Positions 17,280-27,743 of a DNA stretch of 64,000 nt are shown here, piece by piece. Where the stretch lies: the NCBI GenBank assembly GCA_017501465.1, contig JAFVWY010000015.1, forward strand, positions 43,422 to 107,421, written 5' to 3'. Origin of the DNA: Bacilli bacterium (GTDB lineage Bacteria > Bacillota_I > Bacilli_A > ML615J-28 > CAG-313). Below the pieces are notes generated by a model. It saw nothing but the letters and a program-made list of their open reading frames with translations. It ran no database searches and was not told the DNA's origin. Made by a program: the position numbers and the translations under genes. Numbering within the stretch: the first letter of the stretch is position 1; the number at the start of each line of letters is the position of its first letter.

Positions 17280-18202
17280 TGGTCACCTTGATATATATTT
17301 AATATTCTCATATATTTATCGATTTCATTTAAAACAACAAACTTTTTTAAAGTCCACTTTGGGGCAAGTAATAAATCTTTTGGTGCATCACCTGTTAAAC
17401 GATGGATGACAACACTTGTGCTAAATAGTCTTAGTTGTTCAGCTGTGATTGTAGCATATTCATCTAAAGTAAGTAGTTTGTATGGAAGTTTTTTATGCCT
17501 TACAGCCATTGGTGTTCCTTCCATTATGTGAAGCATATGAATCTTAATGCCAAATAGATCTAATTGACTTAAAAACTTAGCGGTATTGATCATATCATAT
17601 AATGTTTCATCAGGTAAACCATTAATCATATGGGCAATTACTTTGATGCCGGCAGCATTTAACATGTTGACAGCATTAACGAAGTCTTGATTAGAATATC
17701 TTCTATTGATTTTGATTGCTGATATTGGATTGCTGGTTTGAAAGCCTAGTTCAACCCAAACTTCACATTTTTCATTAACTTCTTTTAATAGTTCTACAAC
17801 CTCACTGTTGATACAATCGGGTCTTGTTGCAATAGATAGGACTTTAATGTTTTCATCAAGATTGATAACTTCATAGTAAACTTGACGTAGCTTTTCAATT
17901 GGAGCGTAAGTGTTGCTGCCTGCTTGTAAATAAGCAATGTATGTAGTACTTTTCCATTTTTTTGATTGCATCTCAACGCCTTTTTGGAATTGGGTCTTCA
18001 AATCATCATTAACATTACCGGCAAAATCACCGCTTAATAATTTACTACAAAAACAACAACCAATGGTACTTTTAGTTCCATCTCTGGTTGGACATGTAAA
18101 ACCTGCATTAAGGCTTACTTTAGTTACTTTATCACCGAATCTATCTTTTAAATAATTATTTAAAGTAACGTAGTGTTTTTCATGGTTCATTAAATGTTTC
18201 AT
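17258..18202 (-). CDS. ytqA: Radical SAM protein of the YtqA family (TIGR01212)
   Basis: Radical SAM enzyme, 314 residues. The iron-sulphur motif is the family's long-spaced CX11CxxC, in TCPTRDGTKSTIGCCFC. Other hallmarks are AYLQAGSNTYAP, SIATRPDC and WVELGFQT. It is linked by synteny, and by recent genetic work as I recall it, to the mnm5s2U tRNA pathway (proposed name MnmL); I am less sure of the reaction. The ATG at 18217 overlaps its own putative ribosome site (AAGGGGGAT), so ATG 18202 is chosen. The adjacent mnmM is co-transcribed. Confidence 0.9.
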   Translation of the reverse strand: MKHLMNHEKHYVTLNNYLKDRFGDKVTKVSLNAGFTCPTRDGTKSTIGCCFCSKLLSGDFAGNVNDDLKTQFQKGVEMQSKKWKSTTYIAYLQAGSNTYAPIEKLRQVYYEVINLDENIKVLSIATRPDCINSEVVELLKEVNEKCEVWVELGFQTSNPISAIKINRRYSNQDFVNAVNMLNAAGIKVIAHMINGLPDETLYDMINTAKFLSQLDLFGIKIHMLHIMEGTPMAVRHKKLPYKLLTLDEYATITAEQLRLFSTSVVIHRLTGDAPKDLLLAPKWTLKKFVVLNEIDKYMRILNIYQGDQCTKHTN

Positions 18203-18251
18203 ATTATCCCCCTTCATTAATATAGTACTATTTTACTACAAAAAAAATTTT

Positions 18252-18282
18252 TTGTCACAATTTAAGATTATTAACATATAAT
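18252..18282 (+). promoter_or_regulatory. Possible promoter of the PRC-barrel gene
   Basis: TTGTCA (18252-18257), a long 19-bp spacer and TATAAT (18277-18282). The -10 box ends only 16 bases before the ATG, so the leader would be about ten bases and retain just GAGGTG as ribosome site. Confidence 0.4.
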
Positions 18283-18298
18283 AAGGTGAGGTGTTTTA

Positions 18299-18556
18299 AT
18301 GAAATTAAAAGAATTATTAGTTAAAGATGTAATTAATGAATATGATGGATTAAAGTTAGGACGAGTAAACGATTTGGAAATAGATATTGCAAGTGGGAAA
18401 ATTTTAAATATCCGTATTAAAGATGGCAAGATATTGCAAAACTTGATTAGAAATACGCAAACGATTGAAATACCATGGCAAAAAATTATTAAAATTGGTA
18501 GTGATGTTATCATAGTGGATACAAATAATAATTTAATAAATTCTAAAGCTGATTAA
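18299..18556 (+). CDS. PRC-barrel protein, YlmC/YmxH family
   Basis: An 85-residue single PRC-barrel domain. The pattern KELLVKDVINEYDGLKLGRVNDLEID, then an I-rich strand and IPWQKIIKIGSDVIIVD, matches the YlmC/YmxH family of small Firmicute proteins often labelled sporulation-related. The biochemical role is unknown. GAGGTG lies just upstream. It is divergent from ytqA with 96 bases between the two start codons, and no terminator separates it from the ROK gene. Confidence 0.85.
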   Translation: MKLKELLVKDVINEYDGLKLGRVNDLEIDIASGKILNIRIKDGKILQNLIRNTQTIEIPWQKIIKIGSDVIIVDTNNNLINSKAD

Positions 18557-18593
18557 AATAATAGTATATTCACTTTTATTTTTTTACATAATA

Positions 18594-18602
18594 TGGTATA
18601 AT
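18594..18602 (+). promoter_or_regulatory. Extended -10 promoter of the ROK-family gene
   Basis: TGGTATAAT (18594-18602) is a perfect extended -10 element. No good -35 is visible 17 bp upstream (T-rich). It is 28 bases before the chosen ATG. Confidence 0.6.
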
Positions 18603-18630
18603 AAGATGTAAAAAATAAGTGAGGTATTTT

Positions 18631-19983
18631 ATGATTAATTTAAGATTAGATCCAAATTTTCAACCAATGATTTTAAAATTAAGAGAATTCAAAGCAAGAG
18701 TTGCTGAAAGTGAATCTAAAGTTCCTGTAGCTTTTTGTGTAGAAAGAAATAATGGTTACAAATATCGTTATGATATCGATGTAATTCCAGGTGATTCTGA
18801 AGCTATCGGTGTTATTGAAAGATTAATTAAGAGTGTATTATGGGTTGTTGGTGGCTTTAAAGTTTACTTTGGTGGTGATCGACAATTAGGTGAAGAATTA
18901 AAGAAACATTTCACAAAAGGTGGCGCTAGAGACTTTGATGTTAATTTCATGGCTCAAGTTTACGATAATCCTTTTGAATTTGTAGTTGTTGATTATAAAG
19001 ATGTTCCTGAAAATAAAGCATCATCAATTTCTGTTGGTGGTAATTTAGAAGGATGTAGAATCGGTTTTGATGCTGGAGGAAGTGACAGAAAAGTTTCTGC
19101 AGTTGTTGATGGTGAAGTAATTTATAGTGAAGAAGTAGTATGGCTTCCAAAAGTTACTGAAGATCCTCAATATCATTTAGACGGAATTATTGATTCATTT
19201 AAACGTGCTGCATCAAAAATGCCTAGAGTTGATGCTATTGGTGTATCAAGTGCTGGTATTTACATTAATAATGAAGTACGTGTTGCATCTTTATTCTTAA
19301 AAGTTCCTCAAGAATTATTTGAAAGTAAAGTACGTAATATTTATAAAGAAGCAACTAAAGCAATTGGTGATGTACCGCTAGAAGTATGTAATGATGGTGA
19401 TGTAACTGCATTAGCTGGTGCTTTACAATTAAAAGATGTTAATGTTTTAGGTATCGCTATGGGTACAAGTGAAGCCGTTGGTTATATTAATAAAGATGGT
19501 AACATTAATGGTTGGTTAAGTGAACTTGCATTCGTACCAGTTGACTACAATAAAGGCGCAATGGTAGATGAATGGAGTGGAGACTATGGTTGTGGTGTAA
19601 AATACTTTAGCCAAGATGGTGTTATCAAACTTGCTGAAGCTGGTGGCTTTGTATTTGAAGAAGGTTTAACTCCTGCTGAAAAATTAAAAGTAGTTCAAAA
19701 AATGATGGCAGAAGATAATCCACTTGCTCAAGAAATCTATGAAACTATTGGTACATATTTAGGTTATACACTACCTTATTATGCTGAATTCTATGATATC
19801 AAATACTTATTATTATTAGGACGTGTTACTAGTGGTAAGGGTGGCGACATCATTATTGAAAAAGCTAATGAAGTATTAGAAAAAGTATTCCCTGAATTTA
19901 GTATTCAAATTACAGTTCCAGATGAATATACACGTCGTGTAGGACAATCTATTGCAGCTGCAAGTCTTCCAAAAAGTAGATAA
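18631..19983 (+). CDS. Atypical ROK-family protein with N-terminal extension
   Basis: A 450-residue ASKHA-fold protein. The first 135 or so residues are not recognised. A sugar-kinase-like domain follows: CRIGFDAGGSDRKVSAVVDG is the phosphate-1 strand, NDGDVTALAGA carries the candidate catalytic Asp, and GIAMGTSEAVGYI is the phosphate-2 loop. ROK kinases normally have a GEIGH histidine and a CxCGxxGC zinc site; here the corresponding stretches read WLSELAF and SGDYGCGVKYF, so the zinc site seems lost. It may be a kinase with a different acceptor or a non-catalytic relative. ATG 18631 is preferred over GTG 18619 because GAGGT lies between them. It ends in TAATG, shared with the next gene. Confidence 0.75.
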   Translation: MINLRLDPNFQPMILKLREFKARVAESESKVPVAFCVERNNGYKYRYDIDVIPGDSEAIGVIERLIKSVLWVVGGFKVYFGGDRQLGEELKKHFTKGGARDFDVNFMAQVYDNPFEFVVVDYKDVPENKASSISVGGNLEGCRIGFDAGGSDRKVSAVVDGEVIYSEEVVWLPKVTEDPQYHLDGIIDSFKRAASKMPRVDAIGVSSAGIYINNEVRVASLFLKVPQELFESKVRNIYKEATKAIGDVPLEVCNDGDVTALAGALQLKDVNVLGIAMGTSEAVGYINKDGNINGWLSELAFVPVDYNKGAMVDEWSGDYGCGVKYFSQDGVIKLAEAGGFVFEEGLTPAEKLKVVQKMMAEDNPLAQEIYETIGTYLGYTLPYYAEFYDIKYLLLLGRVTSGKGGDIIIEKANEVLEKVFPEFSIQITVPDEYTRRVGQSIAAASLPKSR

Positions 19984-20606
19984 TGTTCAAGATTGATACC
20001 TTATACGATAATATCTGGTCTAACACTTATATTGTAGGAAACGAATTTGAATGTATTATTATCGACCCGTCAAATGATAGCCGAAATATTAAAAAAATTG
20101 TGAATAATAGAAAAGTATTGGGTATCTTTTTGACACATGGCCATTTTGATCATTTTAGAACGTTAACAGACACATTAAAACTCTATGATGTTAAAGTTTA
20201 TTTGCATCGTGATGCTTTATTAAAATTAAAAGACCCTAATCTTTCATGTAGTAGTTACTTTGGTTATAATTCAATGATTGATTTAGGTAGCGAACGCTAT
20301 GTTTTATTACATAATGGGGACAAGGTTATACTTGGTTCTTTAGAACTTAAAGTATTAACTACACCTGGTCATACTAGTTGTTCGGTTTGTTTAATTATGG
20401 GTGACTTGATGTTTTCTGGTGATACATTATTTGAAACTGGTGTTGGTCGATGGGATTTACCAACAGGAAGTGTAACTGAACTTACAAAAAGTATTAAAAT
20501 GTTATTAAGTTTAAAAACGGATTATTTAGTATATCCTGGTCATGGTGATACAACTACAATATATAAAGAAATTAAGACTAATCCTTTTTATCAAAGAGTA
20601 AAATAA
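19983..20606 (+). CDS. Metallo-beta-lactamase-fold hydrolase (glyoxalase II-like)
   Basis: A 207-residue MBL-fold hydrolase with the complete metal site: THGHFDH (HxHxDH), TPGHTSCS, FSGDTLF and YPGHGDTT. Length and motifs match the YqgX/GloB-like group that hydrolyses thioesters such as S-lactoylglutathione analogues; the substrate here is unknown. The ATG overlaps the ROK gene stop by one base, so the two are translationally coupled and probably act together. A hairpin terminator ends the unit. Confidence 0.88.
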   Translation: MFKIDTLYDNIWSNTYIVGNEFECIIIDPSNDSRNIKKIVNNRKVLGIFLTHGHFDHFRTLTDTLKLYDVKVYLHRDALLKLKDPNLSCSSYFGYNSMIDLGSERYVLLHNGDKVILGSLELKVLTTPGHTSCSVCLIMGDLMFSGDTLFETGVGRWDLPTGSVTELTKSIKMLLSLKTDYLVYPGHGDTTTIYKEIKTNPFYQRVK

Positions 20607-20640
20607 AAAACTATAAGAAGTTATCTTCTTATGGTTTTCT
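20607..20640 (+). terminator. Terminator after the MBL hydrolase
   Basis: A 14-bp stem (20607-20620 with 20625-20638, one mismatch or G-U pair) with loop TTAT is flanked by A and T tracts. Confidence 0.85.
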
Positions 20641-20657
20641 TTTAGTAGAGGTAAAAA

Positions 20658-21620
20658 ATGAAAAATAAGTATAATATAATGGTAGTAGGTCCTGGTAGAT
20701 GGGGTTCTTTTCTTACTTGGTACTTAGATAAAATTGGTAATAATGTTACTTTATATGGTAAAAGTGATTCTATTAATGAACTTTTAAAAACAAGAACCAA
20801 TGATTATGTTACTTTCAATGAAAAGATTTTAATTACTGATAATTTAGATTATATCAAAGAACAAGATATTATTGTTATATCAATTCCTTCACAAGCCTTA
20901 TTTGGCTTTACTGAGGAAATTAAAAAATACAATTTACAAAATAAAACTTTTGTTCTTTGTATGAAAGGAATAGATACAAAGAAAAACAAGAGATTATCAG
21001 AAATTGTTAGTGAGAATGTTGATTCTAGTAACTCTGTTTGTGTTTGGATTGGACCAGGCCATGTTCAAGAATTTTACAATGGAATTCCTAACTGTATGGT
21101 TATAGATTCAAAAGATAATGAAAAGAAGGTAGAACTTGTTAATAATTTATCAAGTGATTTAATTCGTTTCTATATTGGCAATGATTTAATTGGCAATGAA
21201 ATTGGTGCTGCCAGCAAAAATGTTATAGGGATTGCTGCTGGGATGTTAGATGGTTTTGGTTTATCTACTTTAAAAGGCGCTTTAATGTCTCGTGGAACTA
21301 GGGAGATTGCAAGATTGATTAAAGAAATGGGAGGTAACGAGTTATCGGCTTATGGCTTGTGTCATCTAGGTGATTATGAAGCAACTGTCTTTTCTAAGTT
21401 CTCCCACAACCGAGCTTTTGGTGAAATGTTTATTAAAAAAGAACCTTTTGAAAAATTAGCAGAAGGCTATTATACAGTTAAATCTATGATGTATTATTCA
21501 GAAGTATATAATGTTGATTTACCGATATGTGAGGCTGTATATAATATATTATATAATAAGGAAGATCCAGAAGAAGTCTTTAAGAAACTATTTTCTAGAC
21601 AAATCAAAAAAGAATTTTAG
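20658..21620 (+). CDS. gpsA: Glycerol-3-phosphate dehydrogenase [NAD(P)+]
   Basis: Reduces dihydroxyacetone phosphate to sn-glycerol 3-phosphate, the backbone for phospholipids; cytoplasmic. The 320 residues begin with a Rossmann motif GPGRWGSFLTWYL (family usually GAGSWGTALA), then ISIPSQAL, the catalytic-lysine segment AASKNVIGIAAGMLDG and SRGTREIARL. GAGGT precedes the start. It is flanked by terminators on both sides, so it is likely a single-gene unit. PlsX, the acyl-phosphate supplier of the same pathway, is encoded at 36.8-37.8 kb. Confidence 0.95.
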   Translation: MKNKYNIMVVGPGRWGSFLTWYLDKIGNNVTLYGKSDSINELLKTRTNDYVTFNEKILITDNLDYIKEQDIIVISIPSQALFGFTEEIKKYNLQNKTFVLCMKGIDTKKNKRLSEIVSENVDSSNSVCVWIGPGHVQEFYNGIPNCMVIDSKDNEKKVELVNNLSSDLIRFYIGNDLIGNEIGAASKNVIGIAAGMLDGFGLSTLKGALMSRGTREIARLIKEMGGNELSAYGLCHLGDYEATVFSKFSHNRAFGEMFIKKEPFEKLAEGYYTVKSMMYYSEVYNVDLPICEAVYNILYNKEDPEEVFKKLFSRQIKKEF

Positions 21621-21650
21621 ATTGAAAAGTTATCTTTTCAATCTTTTTTT
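21619..21650 (+). terminator. Terminator of gpsA
   Basis: A perfect 11-bp stem AGATTGAAAAG / CTTTTCAATCT with loop TTAT is followed by seven T. The 5' arm starts within the TAG stop of gpsA. Confidence 0.9.
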
Positions 21651-21690
21651 ATGCATAATTATGTGAAGTTTACGTAAAATAATTATGAAA

Positions 21691-21717
21691 TTAGCACTTT
21701 TCTCTTGACAGTGCTAA
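21691..21717 (+). promoter_or_regulatory. CIRCE operator 1 of the heat-shock operon
   Basis: TTAGCACTT, 9 bases, CAGTGCTAA: an HrcA-binding inverted repeat differing from the consensus TTAGCACTC-N9-GAGTGCTAA at one base in each arm. It covers the -35 box. Confidence 0.93.
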
Positions 21718-21733
21718 TAAAAAGTGTTATAAT
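21705..21733 (+). promoter_or_regulatory. Promoter of hrcA-grpE-dnaK-dnaJ
   Basis: TTGACA (21705-21710), a 17-bp spacer and TATAAT (21728-21733): a perfect sigma-A promoter sandwiched between two CIRCE operators. Confidence 0.93.
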
Positions 21734-21734
21734 G

Positions 21735-21761
21735 TTAGCAGTAAGGTAGATTGAGTGCTAA
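21735..21761 (+). promoter_or_regulatory. CIRCE operator 2 of the heat-shock operon
   Basis: TTAGCAGTA, 9 bases, GAGTGCTAA: the right arm is a perfect consensus half, the left arm has two mismatches. It lies one base after the -10 box, over the predicted transcription start, so the hairpin would also be present at the 5' end of the mRNA. Confidence 0.9.
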
Positions 21762-21778
21762 CAAAAAAGGAGGTCAAT

Positions 21779-22789
21779 ATGTTATCTTCTAGACAAATAT
21801 TAGTTTTAAAAGCAATCATAGAAGAATATGTTAAGACAAATGAACCTGTTGGATCTAGAACATTATCAAAAAGAGAAGAATTAGCTTTTTCGCCAGCAAC
21901 TCTTAGAAATGATATGGCTGATCTAGAAGACCTAGGATATTTGGAAAAAACTCATACTTCAAGTGGTAGGGTTCCGTCTATTAAAGGATATCATTATTAT
22001 GTTGAAACTTTAATGAATGAAAAAGAACAGATCGATTATTCCTTCCCAATGATTGATGAAATCTTTAGTCGTAAAGATTTATCTAAAGAACAAGCAATTA
22101 ATGAATCGATGAATCTTGTATCACAATTAACAAATTATGCATCTTTAGTTCTTGGTAGTAGTGCAAGTAGTCAGCGTATTAAAAAGTTACAATTTGTAGG
22201 ACTTCAAGATCGTTTCGCATTAATTATTATGATTACTGATGCAGGTCATGTGGAAAGTAAAAAAATTATTGTTCCTGAAGAATTGAGTTTTAGTGAAATT
22301 GATAAAGTTGTTAAAATTCTTGATGATATCTTAAAAGATTCATTAGTTAGTGAAATCCAAAAAACTCTACAAGAAAAGCTAAATAATGATGATATAATGG
22401 AATTTATGGTATATAGAGAAGACTTAGTAAATGCTATTGTTCAAGCATTTAGAGAAATGGCTACTGATAAGTATCATATTTCTGGTCAATCGAATATCTT
22501 ATCACAACCTGAATTCCAAGATATTGAAAAAGTAAAAGACTTATTCTACGCTATTGAACAAAAAGAAATATTAAAAGTATTAAAGTATGATGAAACGGGT
22601 ATAACAGTAAGAATTGGTAATGAAAATGAAATTAAAGCATTAAAAGATTGTACAGTAATTACAGTGCCATATTCTACAAAAGCTGGAGAAAAAGGTGCAA
22701 TTTCTATTTTTGGACCAACAAGAATGGAATATTCAAAAATTATCCCGCTATTAGAGTATATATCTAAAAACATCAATAGAATTTTATAA
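21779..22789 (+). CDS. hrcA: Heat-inducible transcription repressor HrcA
   Basis: Represses class I heat-shock genes by binding CIRCE; stabilised by GroEL. The 336 residues start with a winged-helix domain (SSRQILVLKAIIEEYVKTNEPVGS split by its family motif, then FSPATLRNDMADLEDLGYLEKTHTSSGR) and end with the GAF-like dimerisation region. ATG 21779 with AAAGGAGGT upstream is chosen; an in-frame GTG at 21755 lies inside CIRCE operator 2. First gene of the operon, hence autoregulated. Confidence 0.97.
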   Translation: MLSSRQILVLKAIIEEYVKTNEPVGSRTLSKREELAFSPATLRNDMADLEDLGYLEKTHTSSGRVPSIKGYHYYVETLMNEKEQIDYSFPMIDEIFSRKDLSKEQAINESMNLVSQLTNYASLVLGSSASSQRIKKLQFVGLQDRFALIIMITDAGHVESKKIIVPEELSFSEIDKVVKILDDILKDSLVSEIQKTLQEKLNNDDIMEFMVYREDLVNAIVQAFREMATDKYHISGQSNILSQPEFQDIEKVKDLFYAIEQKEILKVLKYDETGITVRIGNENEIKALKDCTVITVPYSTKAGEKGAISIFGPTRMEYSKIIPLLEYISKNINRIL

Positions 22790-22801
22790 AAGAGGTGACT
22801 A

Positions 22802-23401
22802 ATGGAAAATAATCGTTATCGTGAAGAAGAAAAAGAAGAAACTATTTCATCTGAAGAACAAACTGAAGAAGTAAAAGAAGAGTTTGTTCAAAAAGAAGAA
22901 AATGTTGAAAAAGAAGAGAGTGTTGAAAAAAGTAATAAGAAAAATAAATACAAAGAAAAGATTAAGCAATTAGAAGAAGAATTAGCAAATGTTAAAAATG
23001 AAATGTTAAAAGATCGTGCTGAACTTGAAAATTTCAAAAGAAGAACTAATGAAGAACGAATAAAAGATCGTATTTATGCAAATCAATCATTAGTAAGTGA
23101 TCTAATCGAAATTACGGATATTTTTGATAAAGCTGTATCAAAACAACCGGAAGAAGAAATGTTAAAGAAATATTTATTAGGTTTTTCAATGATAAATTCA
23201 CAAATACAACAAATCATGGAAAACTATGGCGTAAAGAAAATTGATGCTTTAAATAAACCTTTTGACCCAAATTATCATGAAGCGATTGAAACTAAAAAGG
23301 TAGAAGGGGTTGATTCTAACATTGTCATTGAAGTTGTTAGAGAAGGTTATATGTTTAAAGATCGTATTATTAGACCTAGTATGGTCAAAGTATCTGAATA
23401 A
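22802..23401 (+). CDS. grpE: Nucleotide exchange factor GrpE
   Basis: Releases ADP from DnaK. The 199 residues have a very acidic, low-complexity N-terminal tail (first 45 residues, mostly Glu, Lys and Val), then a long coiled coil and the beta-wing domain. Family motifs are DRAELENFKRRT, FDPNYHEAI and VVREGYMFKDRIIRPSMVKVS. GAGGTGAC lies just upstream, 12 bases after hrcA. Confidence 0.96.
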   Translation: MENNRYREEEKEETISSEEQTEEVKEEFVQKEENVEKEESVEKSNKKNKYKEKIKQLEEELANVKNEMLKDRAELENFKRRTNEERIKDRIYANQSLVSDLIEITDIFDKAVSKQPEEEMLKKYLLGFSMINSQIQQIMENYGVKKIDALNKPFDPNYHEAIETKKVEGVDSNIVIEVVREGYMFKDRIIRPSMVKVSE

Positions 23402-23405
23402 TTAA

Positions 23406-25253
<1,848 letters not shown>

Positions 25254-25277
25254 TAAATAAGATCGAAGGAGGCTTTT

Positions 25278-26387
25278 ATGGCTGAACGAGATTATTACGA
25301 AATATTAGGAGTAGGTAAGAACGCAACAGATGAAGAAATTAAAAAAGCGTATAGAGGTTTAGCCAAAAAATATCATCCTGATATCAGTAAAGAACCAAAT
25401 GCTGAGGAAAAGTTCAAAGAAGTTCAAAAAGCATATGATTGTTTAAGCGATCCACAAAAAAGAAGCAATTATGATCAATTTGGAAGTGAAGAAGCTAATC
25501 CATTTGGTCAAGGTGGTGCAGGTTTTAGTGGCTTTGGCGGATTTGAAGATATCTTCTCTTCATTCTTTGGTGGAGGAAGAACATCAAGAAGAAATCCTAA
25601 TGCTCCTCAAAAAGGTAAAGATTTAAGAACAAACATTACTTTAACTTTTGAAGAAGCTGCATTTGGTGTTAAAAAAGAAATTAATTTACATCGTTATGAA
25701 CAATGTACAATGTGTGGAGGAACTGGAGCACATAGTAAAAACGATATTCAAACTTGTACTAGATGTCATGGTAGTGGAACTGTGGTTGTTGAACAAAATA
25801 CTATTCTAGGTCGTATCCAAACCCAAACTACATGTCCAGAATGTCGTGGAAAAGGACAAAAGATTCTTCATACTTGTAGTAATTGTCGTGGTGAAGGTAA
25901 AATTCGAAAAGAAGCTAAAATTAGTGTAAATGTTCCATCAGGTATTGATGATGAACAAACATTAAGATTATCAGGACAAGGGGAAGCTGGAATTAATGGT
26001 GGACCTAGTGGTGATTTATATATCAATATTAGAGTTAAAGAACATGAATTCTTCCAAAGAGATGGAAATGATATTTATGTGGAACTTCCACTAACATTTA
26101 GCCAAGCAGCTTTAGGTTGTACTATTGAGGTTGAAACCCTTAATGGAAAAGTCGCTATGAAAGTACCTGCTGGTACACAAAGTGCTACTAAATTTAAATT
26201 ATCTGGTAACGGTATTAAGAATCAATCAAGTGGTAGAACTGGTAACCAATATGTCATTGTTAAAGTTATTACTCCAAGTAAATTAACAAATGAACAAAAA
26301 GAGTTATTCACAAAATTAAGTAAGACAAATGAAACGGCATCAAATTCAATATTTGATAAAGTTAAAAAGTTTTTCTCCAAAAAATAA
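25278..26387 (+). CDS. dnaJ: Hsp40 co-chaperone DnaJ
   Basis: Stimulates DnaK ATPase and delivers clients. The 369 residues have the J domain with YHPD (HPD near residue 33), a Gly/Phe-rich linker (about 72-110), four zinc-finger repeats ([32 protein letters not shown]) and the C-terminal substrate domains. Last gene of the operon, ending at a strong bidirectional terminator. AAGGAGG precedes the start. Confidence 0.97.
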   Translation: MAERDYYEILGVGKNATDEEIKKAYRGLAKKYHPDISKEPNAEEKFKEVQKAYDCLSDPQKRSNYDQFGSEEANPFGQGGAGFSGFGGFEDIFSSFFGGGRTSRRNPNAPQKGKDLRTNITLTFEEAAFGVKKEINLHRYEQCTMCGGTGAHSKNDIQTCTRCHGSGTVVVEQNTILGRIQTQTTCPECRGKGQKILHTCSNCRGEGKIRKEAKISVNVPSGIDDEQTLRLSGQGEAGINGGPSGDLYINIRVKEHEFFQRDGNDIYVELPLTFSQAALGCTIEVETLNGKVAMKVPAGTQSATKFKLSGNGIKNQSSGRTGNQYVIVKVITPSKLTNEQKELFTKLSKTNETASNSIFDKVKKFFSKK

Positions 26388-26388
26388 A

Positions 26389-26421
26389 AAAAACAATGAG
26401 AGAATTCTCTCATTGTTTTTT
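26389..26421. terminator. Bidirectional terminator between dnaJ and tldE
   Basis: A perfect palindrome of 16-base arms (AAAAACAATGAGAGAA and its complement) with A and T runs on each side. The stop codon of the minus-strand tldE gene begins at its edge (26420). Confidence 0.9.
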
Positions 26422-27742
26422 ATTTACCTGAAATTTGAACTTCTTTAATTTTTAAACTTGGTGATGCTACACCATTAAAGTTAGGTTCAGTATTGTTTCC
26501 AATCATTTCAACCATATTTAACATTTCGAAGAAGTTACTAGATAATACAAATAATGTAACAGGTCTTGAAAGTTTACCATTTTCGATGACAAAACCAGTA
26601 CTTTGAACGTTAAAGTTACCTGAGATTGGATTTAAGCCAGCATGTAAACCTTGAACATCAGTTATTAATAAACCTTTTTCAATTGATTTAATCATATCTT
26701 CTTCTGAGTAGTTTCCTTCTTTGACATGAAGATTAATAGGACTAGCACTTGTGCTTGCACCACGTCTAAATCCATTACCAGTAGGAGCTTGATTAAAGAA
26801 TTTTGCAGATCTTAGGTTGTGTAAGAAACCAGTAAAGACACCATCTTTTACTACTTCTATTGTTTGACAAGGTACACCTTCATCATCAAATGATTCTTTA
26901 AATAAAGCCATATCAGTAAATGGGTCATTAATGATAGTAATATTTTCTCCGAATACTAAAGTATTAACTTTATCAGTTAAAATTGATAATTTACGCATTG
27001 CAGCTTCTCCTGAGAATACTCTGGAGAAAGCACTGATAATACTAGATGCAACATCTCTAGATAGAACAACTGGATATTTACCAGTTTCTACAAAACCAGC
27101 ACCTAAACTATCAATGACACTTTTAGTAATTTTATTATAAACTTCATCAGCATCTAGCTCTTTGAATTTAGTACCTACACCTGCTTCAAATTTTGCGGCT
27201 GTATTTTGTCCATCAGCAGCAACAACTTGTGCATAGAAAACCATATATGAATATTCTTTTTCTAAATCAATTCCGTAAGAATTAATAATTCTTTGTTTTG
27301 ATGCTTTTTCTATAAAGTCTAATTCTACATTAACAACTCTTTTATCAAAGTTGATTAGTCTTTGTTCTAGATTTTTTAGGAATGCTACTTTTTCATCAAA
27401 TGATACATCTTCAAAGTCGGCTTTTTGATTAGTTACTTCTTGGTAAGTTGCTCCACCTTCAAACATAAAGTCAACATCAGTACTTGATAAGTATTTAGCA
27501 TTCATTAATACACAATTTAAACATTGGTTAATACCTTCATCAGAAAAATCTTCTGTTGAAGCATAACCCATTTGACCATTATATTTACCTCTCATAGAAA
27601 GGGTTTTAGTATTACTTAATGTATAAGTATTTACTTGATTTTGGAAATATGTTATTTGGTTACTAATACTAGAGCTTTCGAATAATTCGATTTCAGTTAA
27701 GCCTAAGCTTAACCCTTTTTCAATAATAGCTTGATAATTCAT
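26420..27742 (-). CDS. tldE: TldE/PmbA-type modulator of the TldD protease
   Basis: Partner of TldD in the heterodimeric TldDE metalloprotease that trims or degrades unfolded and ribosomally made peptides. The 440 residues fit PmbA: RGKYNGQMGYASTEDF, the region ending FTGFLHNLRSAK, GNGFRRG and GNFNVQSTGFVIENGK. TldE lacks the HExxxH site, as expected. ATG 27742 is chosen because GGAGG lies 9 bases upstream, within the last codons of tldD; a GTG at 27766 precedes that site. It lies one base after the tldD stop, so the two are coupled. Confidence 0.93.
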   Translation of the reverse strand: MNYQAIIEKGLSLGLTEIELFESSSISNQITYFQNQVNTYTLSNTKTLSMRGKYNGQMGYASTEDFSDEGINQCLNCVLMNAKYLSSTDVDFMFEGGATYQEVTNQKADFEDVSFDEKVAFLKNLEQRLINFDKRVVNVELDFIEKASKQRIINSYGIDLEKEYSYMVFYAQVVAADGQNTAAKFEAGVGTKFKELDADEVYNKITKSVIDSLGAGFVETGKYPVVLSRDVASSIISAFSRVFSGEAAMRKLSILTDKVNTLVFGENITIINDPFTDMALFKESFDDEGVPCQTIEVVKDGVFTGFLHNLRSAKFFNQAPTGNGFRRGASTSASPINLHVKEGNYSEEDMIKSIEKGLLITDVQGLHAGLNPISGNFNVQSTGFVIENGKLSRPVTLFVLSSNFFEMLNMVEMIGNNTEPNFNGVASPSLKIKEVQISGK

Positions 27743-27743
27743 A

